64,000 bases of DNA from Aeromicrobium sp. Root344 (GCF_001425755.1 NZ_LMDH01000001.1:2127518-2191517); one strand, 5' to 3'; shown: positions 26,182 through 35,172, numbered from the stretch's first letter. The notes: generated by a model not told the origin, from the sequence alone. A program made the numbers and translations.

Positions 26182-26226
26182 CTTGTGCGGAACAAGAGAC
26201 ACTCATATAGTACCCATGTACGTACC
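26182..26226 (+). promoter_or_regulatory. Promoter/operator module P2 of the CocE operon
   Basis: -35 TTGTGC (26183-26188), 17 bp spacer, -10 TATAGT (26206-26211), running into GTACCCATGTACGTACC (26210-26226). It matches module P1 at 15113-15157 in sequence and spacing. The GTAC repeats overlap the expected transcription start, suiting repression by the adjacent TetR protein. The CocE start codon is 66 bp from the -10 box end. Confidence 0.6.
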
Positions 26227-26276
26227 CACTGTTTGCGACGTCAGCCCCGGCCGGTCGCAGTCTCGAAAGAAGACAC

Positions 26277-27950
26277 ATGACCACGAAATCGCGCGTCGAG
26301 TTCGATGTACCGGTACCGATGAGAGATGGCACCGTTCTTCGCGCGGACGTGTATCGGCCCGACGAGGAGGGCGAGTTCCCGGTACTCCTGCATCGCACCC
26401 CGTATGGGAAGCGGAACGTCGCCCTCTTGTTGGACATCTGGACCGCGAACGCTCGCGGCTACGTCGTGATTCACCAAGACACCCGTGGACGGTTCGCCTC
26501 CGAGGGCGACTGGATGCCGTGGGAGCATGAGCGGGCTGACGGCTTCGACTCCGTGGCGTGGGCGGCAGACCTTCCGTACAGCACCGGTGATGTCGGCATG
26601 ATCGGCGGCAGCTACACGGGCAGCACGCAGTGGAGCGCGGCCATTGCCGGGGCTCCCGCGTTGCGTGCGATCGCGCCGATGGTCACGTGGCGAGACCCGC
26701 TTGACGGCCTCTTTCAGCGTGGGGGCGCACTCGAGCTCGGCCTCAGCGTTCCGTGGACCCTCCTGACCGGCGCAGCCCACCTGCCCCGGCAGCATGAGGG
26801 TGAAGATCTCGCTGCCGCGAGCCGAACGTTGCTCTCGGACTTCGACGAGCTCGCGAGCCGCGCATACTGGGAGCTGCCGTCGGGCGCGATGCCCGCGATC
26901 GCACGGTATGCAGGCCCAGACCTGGGCTCTGAGCGAGTGCTCAAGGAGCCTCACACCGTGGAGTTCAGCCGCATCGCCGGGCAGGACGCCGAGGTCAACG
27001 TCCCGTCGCTGAACTTCGCGGGCTGGTACGACATCTTCCTGCAGGGTTCGCTCGACAACTACGAAGCCATGGCGGCCAAGGGTGTGCCGGCCCAGCTGGT
27101 TGTCGGTCCCTGGTCGCATGAGTCCATCAGCGGCGTCGCGCTCGGCAAGACGGGCGATGTCAACTTCGGTCTCACCTCGTCCCCGATGATGGTTCAGGGA
27201 CACACGAACACCACCGAGCTTCAGCTCGGGTGGTTCGACCGTTGGTTGAAGCCGTCTGACAGCGGCGAGCTCGATCAGCTTCCGGTCAAGATCTTCGTGA
27301 TGGGAAAGAACGTCTGGCGAGATGAGTCCGAATGGCCGCTCGGCCGGGCGGTCGAGACGCCCTGGTACCTGCATCCTGACGGTCACCTCGACCAAGGGAC
27401 ACCTCCGGAGGGCGACGAGGGCGACGAGTACGACTTCGACCCGAGCGATCCGGTCATCACCCGAGGCGGGACGCTGGTCATGGTTCCGGAGTTTCCAGCC
27501 GGCCCATTCGACCAGAGTGTCGCCGAGCAGAGAGACGATGTGCTCGTCTACACAACGGAACCCCTTGACGCCGATCTGGAGGTCACCGGACGGGTTCGCG
27601 TTCGGCTCTGGGCGGCCACAGATGGTCCGAGCACGGACTGGGTCGTACGACTGTGCGACGTCGATGAAGCTGGTGTCTCCCGCAACATCGCCGACGGCAT
27701 CCTTCGGGTGACGACCCGGCCCGGCGAGGCTGCCGAACACGACATCGACCTGTGGTCGACCAGCAACGTCTTCCTGGCAGGGCACCGAATCCGCGTGCAC
27801 GTGACGTCGAGCAACTTCCCTCGCTGGGATCGCAATCCCAATACGGGTGAGAAGCCCGAGGAGGCCACGACCTTCCGCGTGGCGCACCAAACGATCTTCC
27901 GTGACGCGGTGCGGCCCTCGCGGATCATCCTGCCGGTCGTGCCGTCATGA
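26277..27950 (+). CDS. CocE/NonD-family hydrolase (Xaa-Pro dipeptidyl-peptidase S15 fold)
   Basis: A 557-residue CocE-type serine hydrolase. The N-terminal strand VPVPMRDGTVLRADVYRP, the DTRGRFASEGDW segment and the nucleophile elbow GGSYTGSTQW (Ser about 112) are diagnostic. The His/Asp region is near GPWSHESISG, and a C-terminal jelly-roll (from about 330) has VTGRVRVRLWAATDGPSTDW and HRIRVHVTSSNFPRWDRNPN. Relatives include cocaine esterase, glutaryl-7-ACA acylase and other ester or amide hydrolases. No signal peptide is seen. It overlaps the CoA ligase by ATGA, so the acid it frees is probably activated at once. Confidence 0.92.
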   Translation: MTTKSRVEFDVPVPMRDGTVLRADVYRPDEEGEFPVLLHRTPYGKRNVALLLDIWTANARGYVVIHQDTRGRFASEGDWMPWEHERADGFDSVAWAADLPYSTGDVGMIGGSYTGSTQWSAAIAGAPALRAIAPMVTWRDPLDGLFQRGGALELGLSVPWTLLTGAAHLPRQHEGEDLAAASRTLLSDFDELASRAYWELPSGAMPAIARYAGPDLGSERVLKEPHTVEFSRIAGQDAEVNVPSLNFAGWYDIFLQGSLDNYEAMAAKGVPAQLVVGPWSHESISGVALGKTGDVNFGLTSSPMMVQGHTNTTELQLGWFDRWLKPSDSGELDQLPVKIFVMGKNVWRDESEWPLGRAVETPWYLHPDGHLDQGTPPEGDEGDEYDFDPSDPVITRGGTLVMVPEFPAGPFDQSVAEQRDDVLVYTTEPLDADLEVTGRVRVRLWAATDGPSTDWVVRLCDVDEAGVSRNIADGILRVTTRPGEAAEHDIDLWSTSNVFLAGHRIRVHVTSSNFPRWDRNPNTGEKPEEATTFRVAHQTIFRDAVRPSRIILPVVPS

Positions 27951-29602
27951 CCTCATCTGTTGCTGGAGCAACCCTGCATCCACGCGCTGCAGAGATCCTG
28001 TCGGAGTTCGGCTCTCCGGCGGCGTCGGCTGCATGGCTGCTGTGCGATCGTCATCCCGCCGAGGGGATCGCCTTTCGATTCATCCGTGAGGACCTCTCGG
28101 AGGAGGTCATGACGTACGGCGATCTCAAGGATCGGTCGCAGCGAGCAGCTGCCGTCCTCGTGAGCCATGGGGTCCAGGCAGGCGATCGTGTCGCGAGCCT
28201 GTTGGGCAAGGGGCCTGAGCTGCCGGTGCTGATCCTGGGGATCTGGCGACTGGGCGCCGTCTACGTGCCGCTGTTCACAGCCTTCGCGGCGACCACGGTG
28301 GCTGATCGCGTCGCCGAATCCGAGGCGCGCGTCATCGTCACCGATTCATCCCAGCTGGCCAAGACTTTCGGGCTTCCTTGCACAGTGCTGCTCGCCCACG
28401 TGGAGGAGTCCACCGACGTTCCGCCAGGCGTGCACAACTTCACGGCAGAGCTCGAGGCTCAGCCGAACGTCACACTCGCGGAACCTGTTGGCGGGCCCGA
28501 GGCGCCGATCGTGCACATGTTCACGTCCGGAACGACGGGCAAGCCGAAGGCTGTGGTGCACCCGCTGGGCTACGCGGCGGGCTGGCAGTCGTACCTCGAG
28601 CTGGCACTTGCACCGGGCGAGAACTTCTGGTGCGCAGCCGATCCCGGCTGGGCGTACGGACTCTATGTGGCCATCGTCGGGCCGCTGGCGACGGGGATCC
28701 CGAGCATCATGACCTGCGGTACGTTCAAGCCGGAGCTGACCTGGGAGGTGTTGCGGGCCGTCAACGTCACTGACTTCGCCGCGGCACCCACGGTCTATCG
28801 CGCACTGCGCGCGGCGGACCCCGGCCATGAGCTCCCCAGCCTCCGCCAGCTGTCGAGTGCTGGCGAGCCGCTCACGCCCGAGGTCGGTGCCTGGACCCGG
28901 TACCGGTTCGATGCTGACGTCCACGACCACTTCGGTCAGACCGAGGTCGGAATGCCAGCCGGTTTCGCACATCATCCGGATCTGCGCACGGAACCGGTCC
29001 CGAGCGCCATGGGAAGCGCATTGCCGGGCTGGACGTTGGCCGTACTGAAGCCTGACAGCGAGCAGGTCGCTGCGATCGACGAGGTCGGACGGCTGGCCGT
29101 CGATGTCCACGCCAGCCCGTACCTGACATTCACCGGGTATGGCGTGCAGCGAGACGTTCTCGGGGGCAAGTTCACCGGAGATGGTCGCTACTACCTGAGC
29201 GGAGACCTGGCCTCAGTCGACATCGACGGACTGATGCACTTCTCGTCGCGCGATGACGACGTCATCCTCATGGCCGGCTATCGCATCGGCCCGTTCGACG
29301 TCGAGAGCGTCCTGCTCACCCACTCTGCAGTCGCGGAGGTCGCGGTTGTCGCCAGCCCCGACGAGGTGAGGGGTGAGGTCATCCACGCGTTTGTCGTACG
29401 TGCGGCGCCCGGACGCCTCGATGATGAGTTGGCGGCGCTGCTCACGGCCGAGCTGCAGGACTGGGTCAAGGAGAACTACGGCGCTCACGCGTACCCGCGG
29501 CGCATCAGCTTCGTCGAGGCGCTGCCCAAGACACCCAGCGGCAAGGTGCAGCGCTCGGTCCTGCGGAACCAGCTCGCTCTCGCGCAGAACCCGCCCGAAT
29601 GA
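27947..29602 (+). CDS. AMP-dependent acyl-CoA synthetase (Acs/benzoate-CoA ligase-like)
   Basis: A 551-residue ANL ligase. It has P-loop FTSGTTGKPKAVVHP (about 188), CAADPGWAYGLYVAIVGPL, SSAGEPLTPEV, HFGQTEVGMPAGF (A5) and the C-terminal Lys in TPSGKVQRSVLRN. The WCAADPGWAYG block is typical of acetyl/propionyl- or medium-chain-acid synthetases. It is the second gene of the TetR-controlled operon and overlaps both neighbours by ATGA. With the downstream hydratase and SDR it forms a short beta-oxidation-like route for the acid released by the CocE enzyme. Confidence 0.92.
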   Translation: MTSSVAGATLHPRAAEILSEFGSPAASAAWLLCDRHPAEGIAFRFIREDLSEEVMTYGDLKDRSQRAAAVLVSHGVQAGDRVASLLGKGPELPVLILGIWRLGAVYVPLFTAFAATTVADRVAESEARVIVTDSSQLAKTFGLPCTVLLAHVEESTDVPPGVHNFTAELEAQPNVTLAEPVGGPEAPIVHMFTSGTTGKPKAVVHPLGYAAGWQSYLELALAPGENFWCAADPGWAYGLYVAIVGPLATGIPSIMTCGTFKPELTWEVLRAVNVTDFAAAPTVYRALRAADPGHELPSLRQLSSAGEPLTPEVGAWTRYRFDADVHDHFGQTEVGMPAGFAHHPDLRTEPVPSAMGSALPGWTLAVLKPDSEQVAAIDEVGRLAVDVHASPYLTFTGYGVQRDVLGGKFTGDGRYYLSGDLASVDIDGLMHFSSRDDDVILMAGYRIGPFDVESVLLTHSAVAEVAVVASPDEVRGEVIHAFVVRAAPGRLDDELAALLTAELQDWVKENYGAHAYPRRISFVEALPKTPSGKVQRSVLRNQLALAQNPPE

Positions 29603-30405
29603 CGCGCGAGCTTCTGGTGGAGGGCCTTGCCCTGTCACCTTTGGTCGGCACGACCGTGCCTCATACGGCCCAGGTATGGACACTGAATCGGCCGGAGTCG
29701 AGAAACTCCCTCAACCCGGCGCTGGTCGATGCCCTTCACGACGCGCTCCGAAAGGCTGAGGCCGACGGAACACAGGTGGTCGTCATCGCCGGCAACGGAC
29801 TCAGTTTTTGCGCGGGTGCCGATCTCCGCTTCCTTCAATCTCACGATGCCTCAAAGGGCGAGACGCCGCGCGAGTTGTTGGAGAGCATCTGGAACCTCAC
29901 GATCGCGATGGAGCAGTCTCCCATTGCCTTCGTGGCGGCGCTCCACGGGCACGCGGTTGCCGGCGGACTTGAGCTCGCGCTCGCCTGTGACGTGGTGATC
30001 GCGGCTGCCGACACTCGGATTGGCGACGGGCACGTGACCAACAACCTCATCCCGGGCGGCGGGGCCAGCGCGAGACTTGAACGAGCGATCGGGCGCGGCC
30101 CGTCTGCGTGGCTTGCATTGACCGGGGAGCTGTTGCCCGCCACCGACCAGGTGTTTGTCACCTGGTTGAAGCGCGTCGTGCCCGCCAGCGAGCTCTCATT
30201 CGAATACTCCACGGTTGCCGAGGCCCTCGTCCGGGCGTCGCCGGTGGCCAGCTCGACGTACAAGCAGCTGTTGCACCGTCATGTTCCGGCTCCCTCTGCA
30301 GCTGACCGTGACGCTGAGCTCGATGCGTTCGTCGAGCACTGGATCGACCAGAACCTCTCCGAGACGCTTCGAGTGCTGCTCGACAAGAATGGAAAGGCGT
30401 CGTGA
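29599..30405 (+). CDS. Enoyl-CoA hydratase/isomerase family protein
   Basis: A 268-residue crotonase-family protein with SLNPALVDALHDAL, oxyanion segment LSFCAGADLRFLQS, second segment HGHAVAGGLELALACD and VTNNLIPGGGASARLERAIG. The usual catalytic Glu region is altered (NLIPGGGA), as in several isomerase or retro-aldol members. Hydration is therefore not certain, and a feruloyl-CoA-hydratase-like cleavage cannot be excluded. It starts by ATGA overlap with the ligase and ends one base into the SDR. Confidence 0.88.
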   Translation: MTRELLVEGLALSPLVGTTVPHTAQVWTLNRPESRNSLNPALVDALHDALRKAEADGTQVVVIAGNGLSFCAGADLRFLQSHDASKGETPRELLESIWNLTIAMEQSPIAFVAALHGHAVAGGLELALACDVVIAAADTRIGDGHVTNNLIPGGGASARLERAIGRGPSAWLALTGELLPATDQVFVTWLKRVVPASELSFEYSTVAEALVRASPVASSTYKQLLHRHVPAPSAADRDAELDAFVEHWIDQNLSETLRVLLDKNGKAS

Positions 30406-31154
30406 TGGACAGTCGTTTCACTGGGCAGGTCGTATTGGTGACCGGTGGCGCTCAAGGTCTGGGCCGCGCGATGGTCGAGCGCTTCGCGTCTGAGGGGGCG
30501 TCCGTTCATTTCGCCGACCTCAACGACCAGGTGGCGCAGGAGGTCGTCGCATCGCACCCGGATGCGATCTCGTACGACCGCGTCGATGTGTCCGACCCGG
30601 CTGCCGCCCGGATCTGGGTCGACCGGGTTGCCGGCGATAAGGGGCGGATCGACGTCCTCGTCAACAATGCCGGTGTGATCCGCGACAACCGCGTCGAGAA
30701 CATCACTGTCGAGGACTGGCGGGCCGTCATGGCGGTCAGTCTCGACGCTGCGTTCTACTGCTCCCAAGCTGCTTTCGCGCACATGAAGACGCGCTCATAC
30801 GGCCGCGTGCTCTCCTTCTCGTCGATGAGCTGGCGAGGGAACTTCGGGCAGCTCAACTACGTCGCCGCGAAGGCGGGAGTCGTGGGCTTCACGCGCGGCT
30901 TTGCGTTGGAGGGCGCCAAGCATGGCGTGACAGCGAACGCCATTGCGCCAGGACTGATCGAGACCCCCATGCTCGCCTCGATGAATGACCGGGCCAGGGA
31001 GAAGCTCGTCGCCAAGGTTCCACTCGGCACGACCGGCGCACCGTCCGACATCGCAACAGCCGCTGCATTTCTGTGCTCGGCTGAAGCCGGCTACATCACG
31101 GGCGTCGTGCTCGACGTCGACGGCGGCATCGGCATCGGCTCGTCGATCCGCTGA
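30405..31154 (+). CDS. Short-chain dehydrogenase/reductase (FabG-like)
   Basis: A 249-residue classical SDR: VTGGAQGLGRAMVE, VLVNNAGVIRDN, catalytic Ser in LSFSSMSWRG, Tyr and Lys in YVAAKAG, APGLIETPM, and terminal GVVLDVDGGIGIG. ATG 30405 overlaps the hydratase stop by one base; GTG 30402 is the alternative start. It most likely oxidises a 3-hydroxyacyl-CoA formed by the hydratase. It is the last gene of the CocE operon and converges on the acyl-CoA dehydrogenase gene with a 29 bp gap. Confidence 0.9.
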   Translation: MDSRFTGQVVLVTGGAQGLGRAMVERFASEGASVHFADLNDQVAQEVVASHPDAISYDRVDVSDPAAARIWVDRVAGDKGRIDVLVNNAGVIRDNRVENITVEDWRAVMAVSLDAAFYCSQAAFAHMKTRSYGRVLSFSSMSWRGNFGQLNYVAAKAGVVGFTRGFALEGAKHGVTANAIAPGLIETPMLASMNDRAREKLVAKVPLGTTGAPSDIATAAAFLCSAEAGYITGVVLDVDGGIGIGSSIR

Positions 31155-31183
31155 CTCGGCGTCTGGACCATGCGACCGGACGG

Positions 31184-32326
31184 TCAGCGGGCGAGGTCGC
31201 GGGCGATGACGAGGCGCTGGATCTGGTTGGTGCCCTCGAAGATCTGCATGACCTTGGCCTCGCGCATGTAGCGCTCGACCGGGAAGTCGCGGGTGTAGCC
31301 GGCGCCGCCGAACACCTGCACGGCGTCGGTGGTGACCTTCATGGCGTTGTCGGTGCACACCAGCTTGGCGATCGACGCCTGCCGGGAGAACTTCTGTCCG
31401 GCGTCCTTCATCCGGGCCGCCGCCAGATAGGTCGCCCGCGCCGACTCGACCGCGGCGGACATGTCGGCGAGCACGAAGCCCAGCCCTTGATGGTCGATGA
31501 TCGCCTTGCCGAACGTCTGGCGATCCTTGGCGTACGCGATCGCGGCGTCCAGGGCACCCTGCGCCAGTCCGGTCGCGACGGCGGCGATGCCCAGGCGTCC
31601 CGAGTCCAGGCCCGCCAGGGCGATCGGCAGGCCCTGGCCCTCGTCGCCGAGCCGGCGCTCGGCCGGGATGCGGACGTCATCGAACAGCATCGTCGCGGTG
31701 GTCGAGCCCATCAGGCCCATCTTCTGCTCCGGGTGGTCCGCGGTCAGCCCCGGTGTGTCCGCCGGCACGAGGAAGCAGGAGATCCCGCGACCGCCATCGT
31801 CGGACGTACGAGCCATGACCTTGTAGAAGTCGGCCTTGCCGCCGTGCGTGGTCCACGCCTTCGCACCGTTGAGCACGTACGAGTCGCCGTCGCGGACCGC
31901 ACGTGTCCTCATCGCCGCCGGGTCCGATCCCGCGTGCGCCTCCGACAGGCAGTACGCCCCGAGCTGCTCACCCGACAGCATCTCGGGCAGCCACTGCTTG
32001 CGCTGCTCGTCGGTGCCGGCGGTGAACAGCCCGAAGCACGACAACGCGTGCACGCTGACGCCCACGCCGACCGACGCCGACACCGCTGCGATCTCCTCCA
32101 GAACCTGCAGGTAGACCTCGTACGGCTGGCCGCCCCCGCCGAACTCCTCGGGATAGGGCAGCGACAGCAGGCCGGCGCGGCCCAGAGTCCGGAACACCTC
32201 GCGCGGGAACTCCCCCGACGCCTCGATCTGCGCGACCTTGGGTGCCAGCTCCTTGGCGACGATGTCGCGGGTCAACGCGATCAGGTCGGAGGCTTCCTCG
32301 GACGGCATCAGACGAGTGGCAGGCAT
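31184..32326 (-). CDS. Acyl-CoA dehydrogenase
   Basis: A 380-residue short/medium-chain-type acyl-CoA dehydrogenase: CLSEAHAGSDPAAM (FAD loop), KAWTTHGGKADFYKVMART, and catalytic Glu in QIFEGTNQIQRLVIARDL at the C-terminus. It follows the ligase gene on the minus strand by 27 bp, so the two form an operon. It would introduce the 2,3-double bond into the acyl-CoA made by that ligase. This suggests a side-chain rather than a ring acid as substrate, for example an arylpropanoate; that is inference. Confidence 0.92.
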   Translation of the reverse strand: MPATRLMPSEEASDLIALTRDIVAKELAPKVAQIEASGEFPREVFRTLGRAGLLSLPYPEEFGGGGQPYEVYLQVLEEIAAVSASVGVGVSVHALSCFGLFTAGTDEQRKQWLPEMLSGEQLGAYCLSEAHAGSDPAAMRTRAVRDGDSYVLNGAKAWTTHGGKADFYKVMARTSDDGGRGISCFLVPADTPGLTADHPEQKMGLMGSTTATMLFDDVRIPAERRLGDEGQGLPIALAGLDSGRLGIAAVATGLAQGALDAAIAYAKDRQTFGKAIIDHQGLGFVLADMSAAVESARATYLAAARMKDAGQKFSRQASIAKLVCTDNAMKVTTDAVQVFGGAGYTRDFPVERYMREAKVMQIFEGTNQIQRLVIARDLAR

Positions 32327-32353
32327 GGACTTCCTCGGTCGATCTCGATGGAC

Positions 32354-34078
32354 CTAGACGACGGACTTGAGCTCGGGAAACTGGTCGTCTCGCCACTCGC
32401 GGGGTGCTGATTGCCCCGAATCCGCGAGCTCCTGTTCGCGCCCGCGTAGCTCGACTCGGCGAATCTTCCCGGAGATGGTCTTCGGCAGCTCGTAGAACTC
32501 CACCCGGCGCACCCGGAGATAGGGCGGCAGCTTCTCGCGAGCGTGCTTCAGGATCTCGAAGGCAGTCTCCTCGTTGGCTTCGTACCCGTGCGCCAAGGCG
32601 ATGTAGGCCTTGGGAACGGCAAGGCGGACAGGATCTGGCGCGGGGACGACGGCCGCCTCTGCCACGGCGGGGTGCTCGATCAATACGCTCTCGAGCTCGA
32701 ACGGACTGACCTTGTAGTCCGACGCCTTGAAGACGTCGTCGGTTCGCCCGACATACGTGATGTAGCCGTCTTCATCGCGGTTCGCGACGTCTCCGGTGTG
32801 ATAGAGCCCGTTCACCATCGCCTCGGCATTGCGCTCCGCATCACCCAAGTAGCCGGTCATCAACGGCAGCGGGCGTCCTCCGGGCCCCTCGAGTTCCAGG
32901 CAGATCTCGCCTTCTGTGCCGGGCCTGTCGACTCGCTCTCCCGACACGGGGTCGACGAGTACGACAGGCACGCCGGGCAGTGGCTTGCCCATTGACCCAG
33001 GCTTCACTGAAACGCCCGGGCTGTTGCCGACAGCTGCCGTCGTCTCCGTCTGACCGAATCCGTCACGAAGGGTCAGCCCCCACGCATCGCGCACTCTGGA
33101 GATCACTTCTGGGTTGAGCGGCTCGCCGGCCCCGATGACCTCTCGCAATGCGGGCGGGCGGTCACCCATCTGGCTGCCGATCAGCATGCGCCAGACGGTC
33201 GGCGGAGCGCAGAAGGTGGAGACCTCGCTGGTCCTCAGCTGGTTCATCAACGCTGCAGGCTCGAAGCGGTCGTAGTTGTAGACGAAGATCGTTGCCTCGG
33301 CGATCCACGGTGCGAAGAAGCACGACCATGCGTGCTTGGCCCAACCGGGTGACGAGATGTTCAGGTGAGTGTCGCCCGGGCGAAGGCCCAACCAGTACAT
33401 CGTCGTGAGGTGGCCCACGGGGTAGGAGACCTGCGTGTGCTCCACAAGCTTCGGGCGGCTCGTGGTGCCCGATGTGAAATAGAGCAAGAGACGATCGTCT
33501 GGTGCCGTTCCGGGATGCGGCAAAGGTGAGTCATCGAATGACCGGCCGGCGCACAGGTCCAGCCAGCCGTCCTGCGGTCCCACCGCGATGCGCGTGTAGT
33601 CGCCGACGAGGTCAGCGAACTTCGGTGTGTCCTCGACATTGCAGATGACATGCTTCGCGTCGCCGCGGGTGATCCGATCGGTCAGTTCTGCCGGTCCGAC
33701 CGCAGTCGTGGTGGGCATGATGACGGCACCGAGCTTCATCAGCGACAGCATCGACTCCCACAGCTCGACCTGGTTGCCGAGCATGACGATGACTGAGTCA
33801 CCGTGTTGGATCCCCTGTGCGCTGAACCATCGCCCTATCGCGTTGGTCCGTCGGCGCATCTCGTCGAATGACACGCGGTCCTCAGACCCGTCCGTCTCTG
33901 CGATCACGAGGGCCGGACCGTCGTTGCCGAGCGCTATCTGGTCGAACCAGTCGATGGCCCAGTTGAAGGTTGGTCCAACATCCGGCCATGCGAAGTCGCT
34001 TATCGCGGACTCGTAGTCGCCAGCGAGGTCGACGAGCTGGTCACGAGCGGCGCGATAGTTCTCGAAGTTGGTGGACAT
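32354..34078 (-). CDS. AMP-binding acyl-CoA ligase
   Basis: A 574-residue ANL ligase starting at ATG 34078 (MSTNFENYRAARDQL); upstream frame is open but unlike the family. It shows P-loop YFTSGTTSRPKLVEHT (about 214), ISSPGWAKHAWSCFFAPW, GAGEPLNPEV, GFGQTETTAAVGN and catalytic Lys in TISGKIRRVEL. The SPGWAKHAWS block resembles acyl-CoA synthetases of aromatic or branched acid degradation. It lies downstream of a LuxR-GAF regulator gene, separated by a hairpin, and upstream of an acyl-CoA dehydrogenase. Its ribosome site is weak. Confidence 0.9.
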   Translation of the reverse strand: MSTNFENYRAARDQLVDLAGDYESAISDFAWPDVGPTFNWAIDWFDQIALGNDGPALVIAETDGSEDRVSFDEMRRRTNAIGRWFSAQGIQHGDSVIVMLGNQVELWESMLSLMKLGAVIMPTTTAVGPAELTDRITRGDAKHVICNVEDTPKFADLVGDYTRIAVGPQDGWLDLCAGRSFDDSPLPHPGTAPDDRLLLYFTSGTTSRPKLVEHTQVSYPVGHLTTMYWLGLRPGDTHLNISSPGWAKHAWSCFFAPWIAEATIFVYNYDRFEPAALMNQLRTSEVSTFCAPPTVWRMLIGSQMGDRPPALREVIGAGEPLNPEVISRVRDAWGLTLRDGFGQTETTAAVGNSPGVSVKPGSMGKPLPGVPVVLVDPVSGERVDRPGTEGEICLELEGPGGRPLPLMTGYLGDAERNAEAMVNGLYHTGDVANRDEDGYITYVGRTDDVFKASDYKVSPFELESVLIEHPAVAEAAVVPAPDPVRLAVPKAYIALAHGYEANEETAFEILKHAREKLPPYLRVRRVEFYELPKTISGKIRRVELRGREQELADSGQSAPREWRDDQFPELKSVV

Positions 34079-34148
34079 CCGCACAGTCTGCGCCACACCC
34101 GGGTGCAAATGGACCCCCGAATGGGGGTGGCCGTCGTCGCCTCGGTGA

Positions 34149-34171
34149 GCTAGCTGCCGAGTACAGCTAGC
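34149..34171. terminator. Hairpin at the end of the luxR-like gene
   Basis: GCTAGCTG (34149-34156) and CAGCTAGC (34164-34171) form a perfect 8 bp stem with a 7 nt loop. It covers the stop codon of the LuxR-like gene and lies 71 bp upstream of the ligase start. It may end luxR transcription or serve as an operator for the ligase operon. No T-run follows. Confidence 0.4.
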
Positions 34172-34993
34172 GGTTGCTGATGAGACCGTACGATCGGGCC
34201 GCGGAAACGGCGGCTGTGCGGTTGCTCGCGTCCAGCTTCCGCATCGCGGATCCAAGGTACGACTTGACGGTCTCGCTCCCGATGCCGAGCTCAGCGGCAA
34301 TGACCAGGTTGGTGGCACCGATCGCAGCGAGCTCCAGCACTTCCGCCTCACGTACGGTCAGCGTCGGCGCCAGGATTCGCAGTTCGGACGCCTCAGAGCC
34401 GCTGAGCTCTCGATGTACGCGGACGAGCCGATTTCGCAAGAACTCGTCGTCCGTGTCGCGAATGATGGCCGCGAGCTCCGTCAGGGCATCGGTCTTAAGA
34501 GGCGGACGATGACCAAACCTCGCCGCCATACGCTCCTCCACGTCGCGGCCGAGCAGATCTGCCACCACCTCCGCAGCCCGAAGGGAACGATCGCCGATCG
34601 GGCCGCGGTCGCGGACTGCGCCGTAGATGATGCCCTCGACTCTGCCATGACGATGACGGGAACGGCAACGATGGAGGTGAGGTGCTCCTGGTCGACCACG
34701 ATGCGGTCATAGTCGTGAGTGATGGTGCTGGCCGACGCATAGTCATCGACGCGCCGAGTCTCGCCCAGGCTCAGAACGGCTCCACCCAGTCCTGCGCCGG
34801 GACGTACGACCAATGTGCTGAGCGAGTTGCCCACCGTCCCGGACAGCCGACTGATGACCAGCCTGTTGCCAGCGCGATCGCGCCGTCGAGTGCCTCCGAA
34901 AACGACTGGCAGTCCACTCACGCGCTGCAATCGATCGAGGCGTTCGGGCAGCAGCTCGTCGATGATGCCGCACGCCGCGCTGATGTCACTCAT
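34167..34993 (-). pseudogene. GAF-LuxR transcriptional regulator, single-base frameshift
   Basis: Two minus-strand frames make one protein. The first, from ATG 34993, encodes a GAF domain (LPVVFGG, VISRLSGT, YDRIVVDQEHLTSIVAVPVIV). The second resumes with GRVEGIIYGAVRDRGPIGDRS, RAAEVVADLLGRD and a C-terminal LuxR helix-turn-helix (LTVREAEVLELAAIGATNLVIAAELGIGSETVKSYL, positions about 34200-34340). The frames join if one base is added between 34646 and 34647, giving 275 residues, the usual length. Such regulators activate adjacent ligase operons in actinobacteria. It is either a recent inactivation or a read error; both halves are otherwise intact. Confidence 0.85.
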
Positions 34994-35172
34994 GCCCTCG
35001 GCCGCCTTTCCTTTGCCATCAGCGTGGACCCCCGGTTCAAGCCTTCACGCGCGGCAGCCTGAGACTCGGCTCGGCAGCCACACAGTGGTCCAACTCACAC
35101 GTGTTAGTGCTGCGACGCTACGTCATGGCTGCCGGGGAAACAAGGTCGATGCCGACGCGCGGAGATGTCAAT
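34994..35172. promoter_or_regulatory. Upstream region of the luxR-like gene with ACACGTGTTAG site
   Basis: No gene is visible between the luxR-like start and the end of folP. CAACTCACACGTGTTAGTG lies at 35091-35109; it matches the sequence around the palindrome at 10018-10031 (CAACTAACACGTGTTAGGG) in 17 of 19 positions. It sits about 100 bp upstream of the regulator start. A shared DNA-binding protein is the simplest reading. Confidence 0.4.

Noticed and set aside
34682..35062. Plus-strand 126-codon frame opposite the luxR-like gene
   Set aside because: It is antisense to the GAF domain coding and has no recognisable family or ribosome site.
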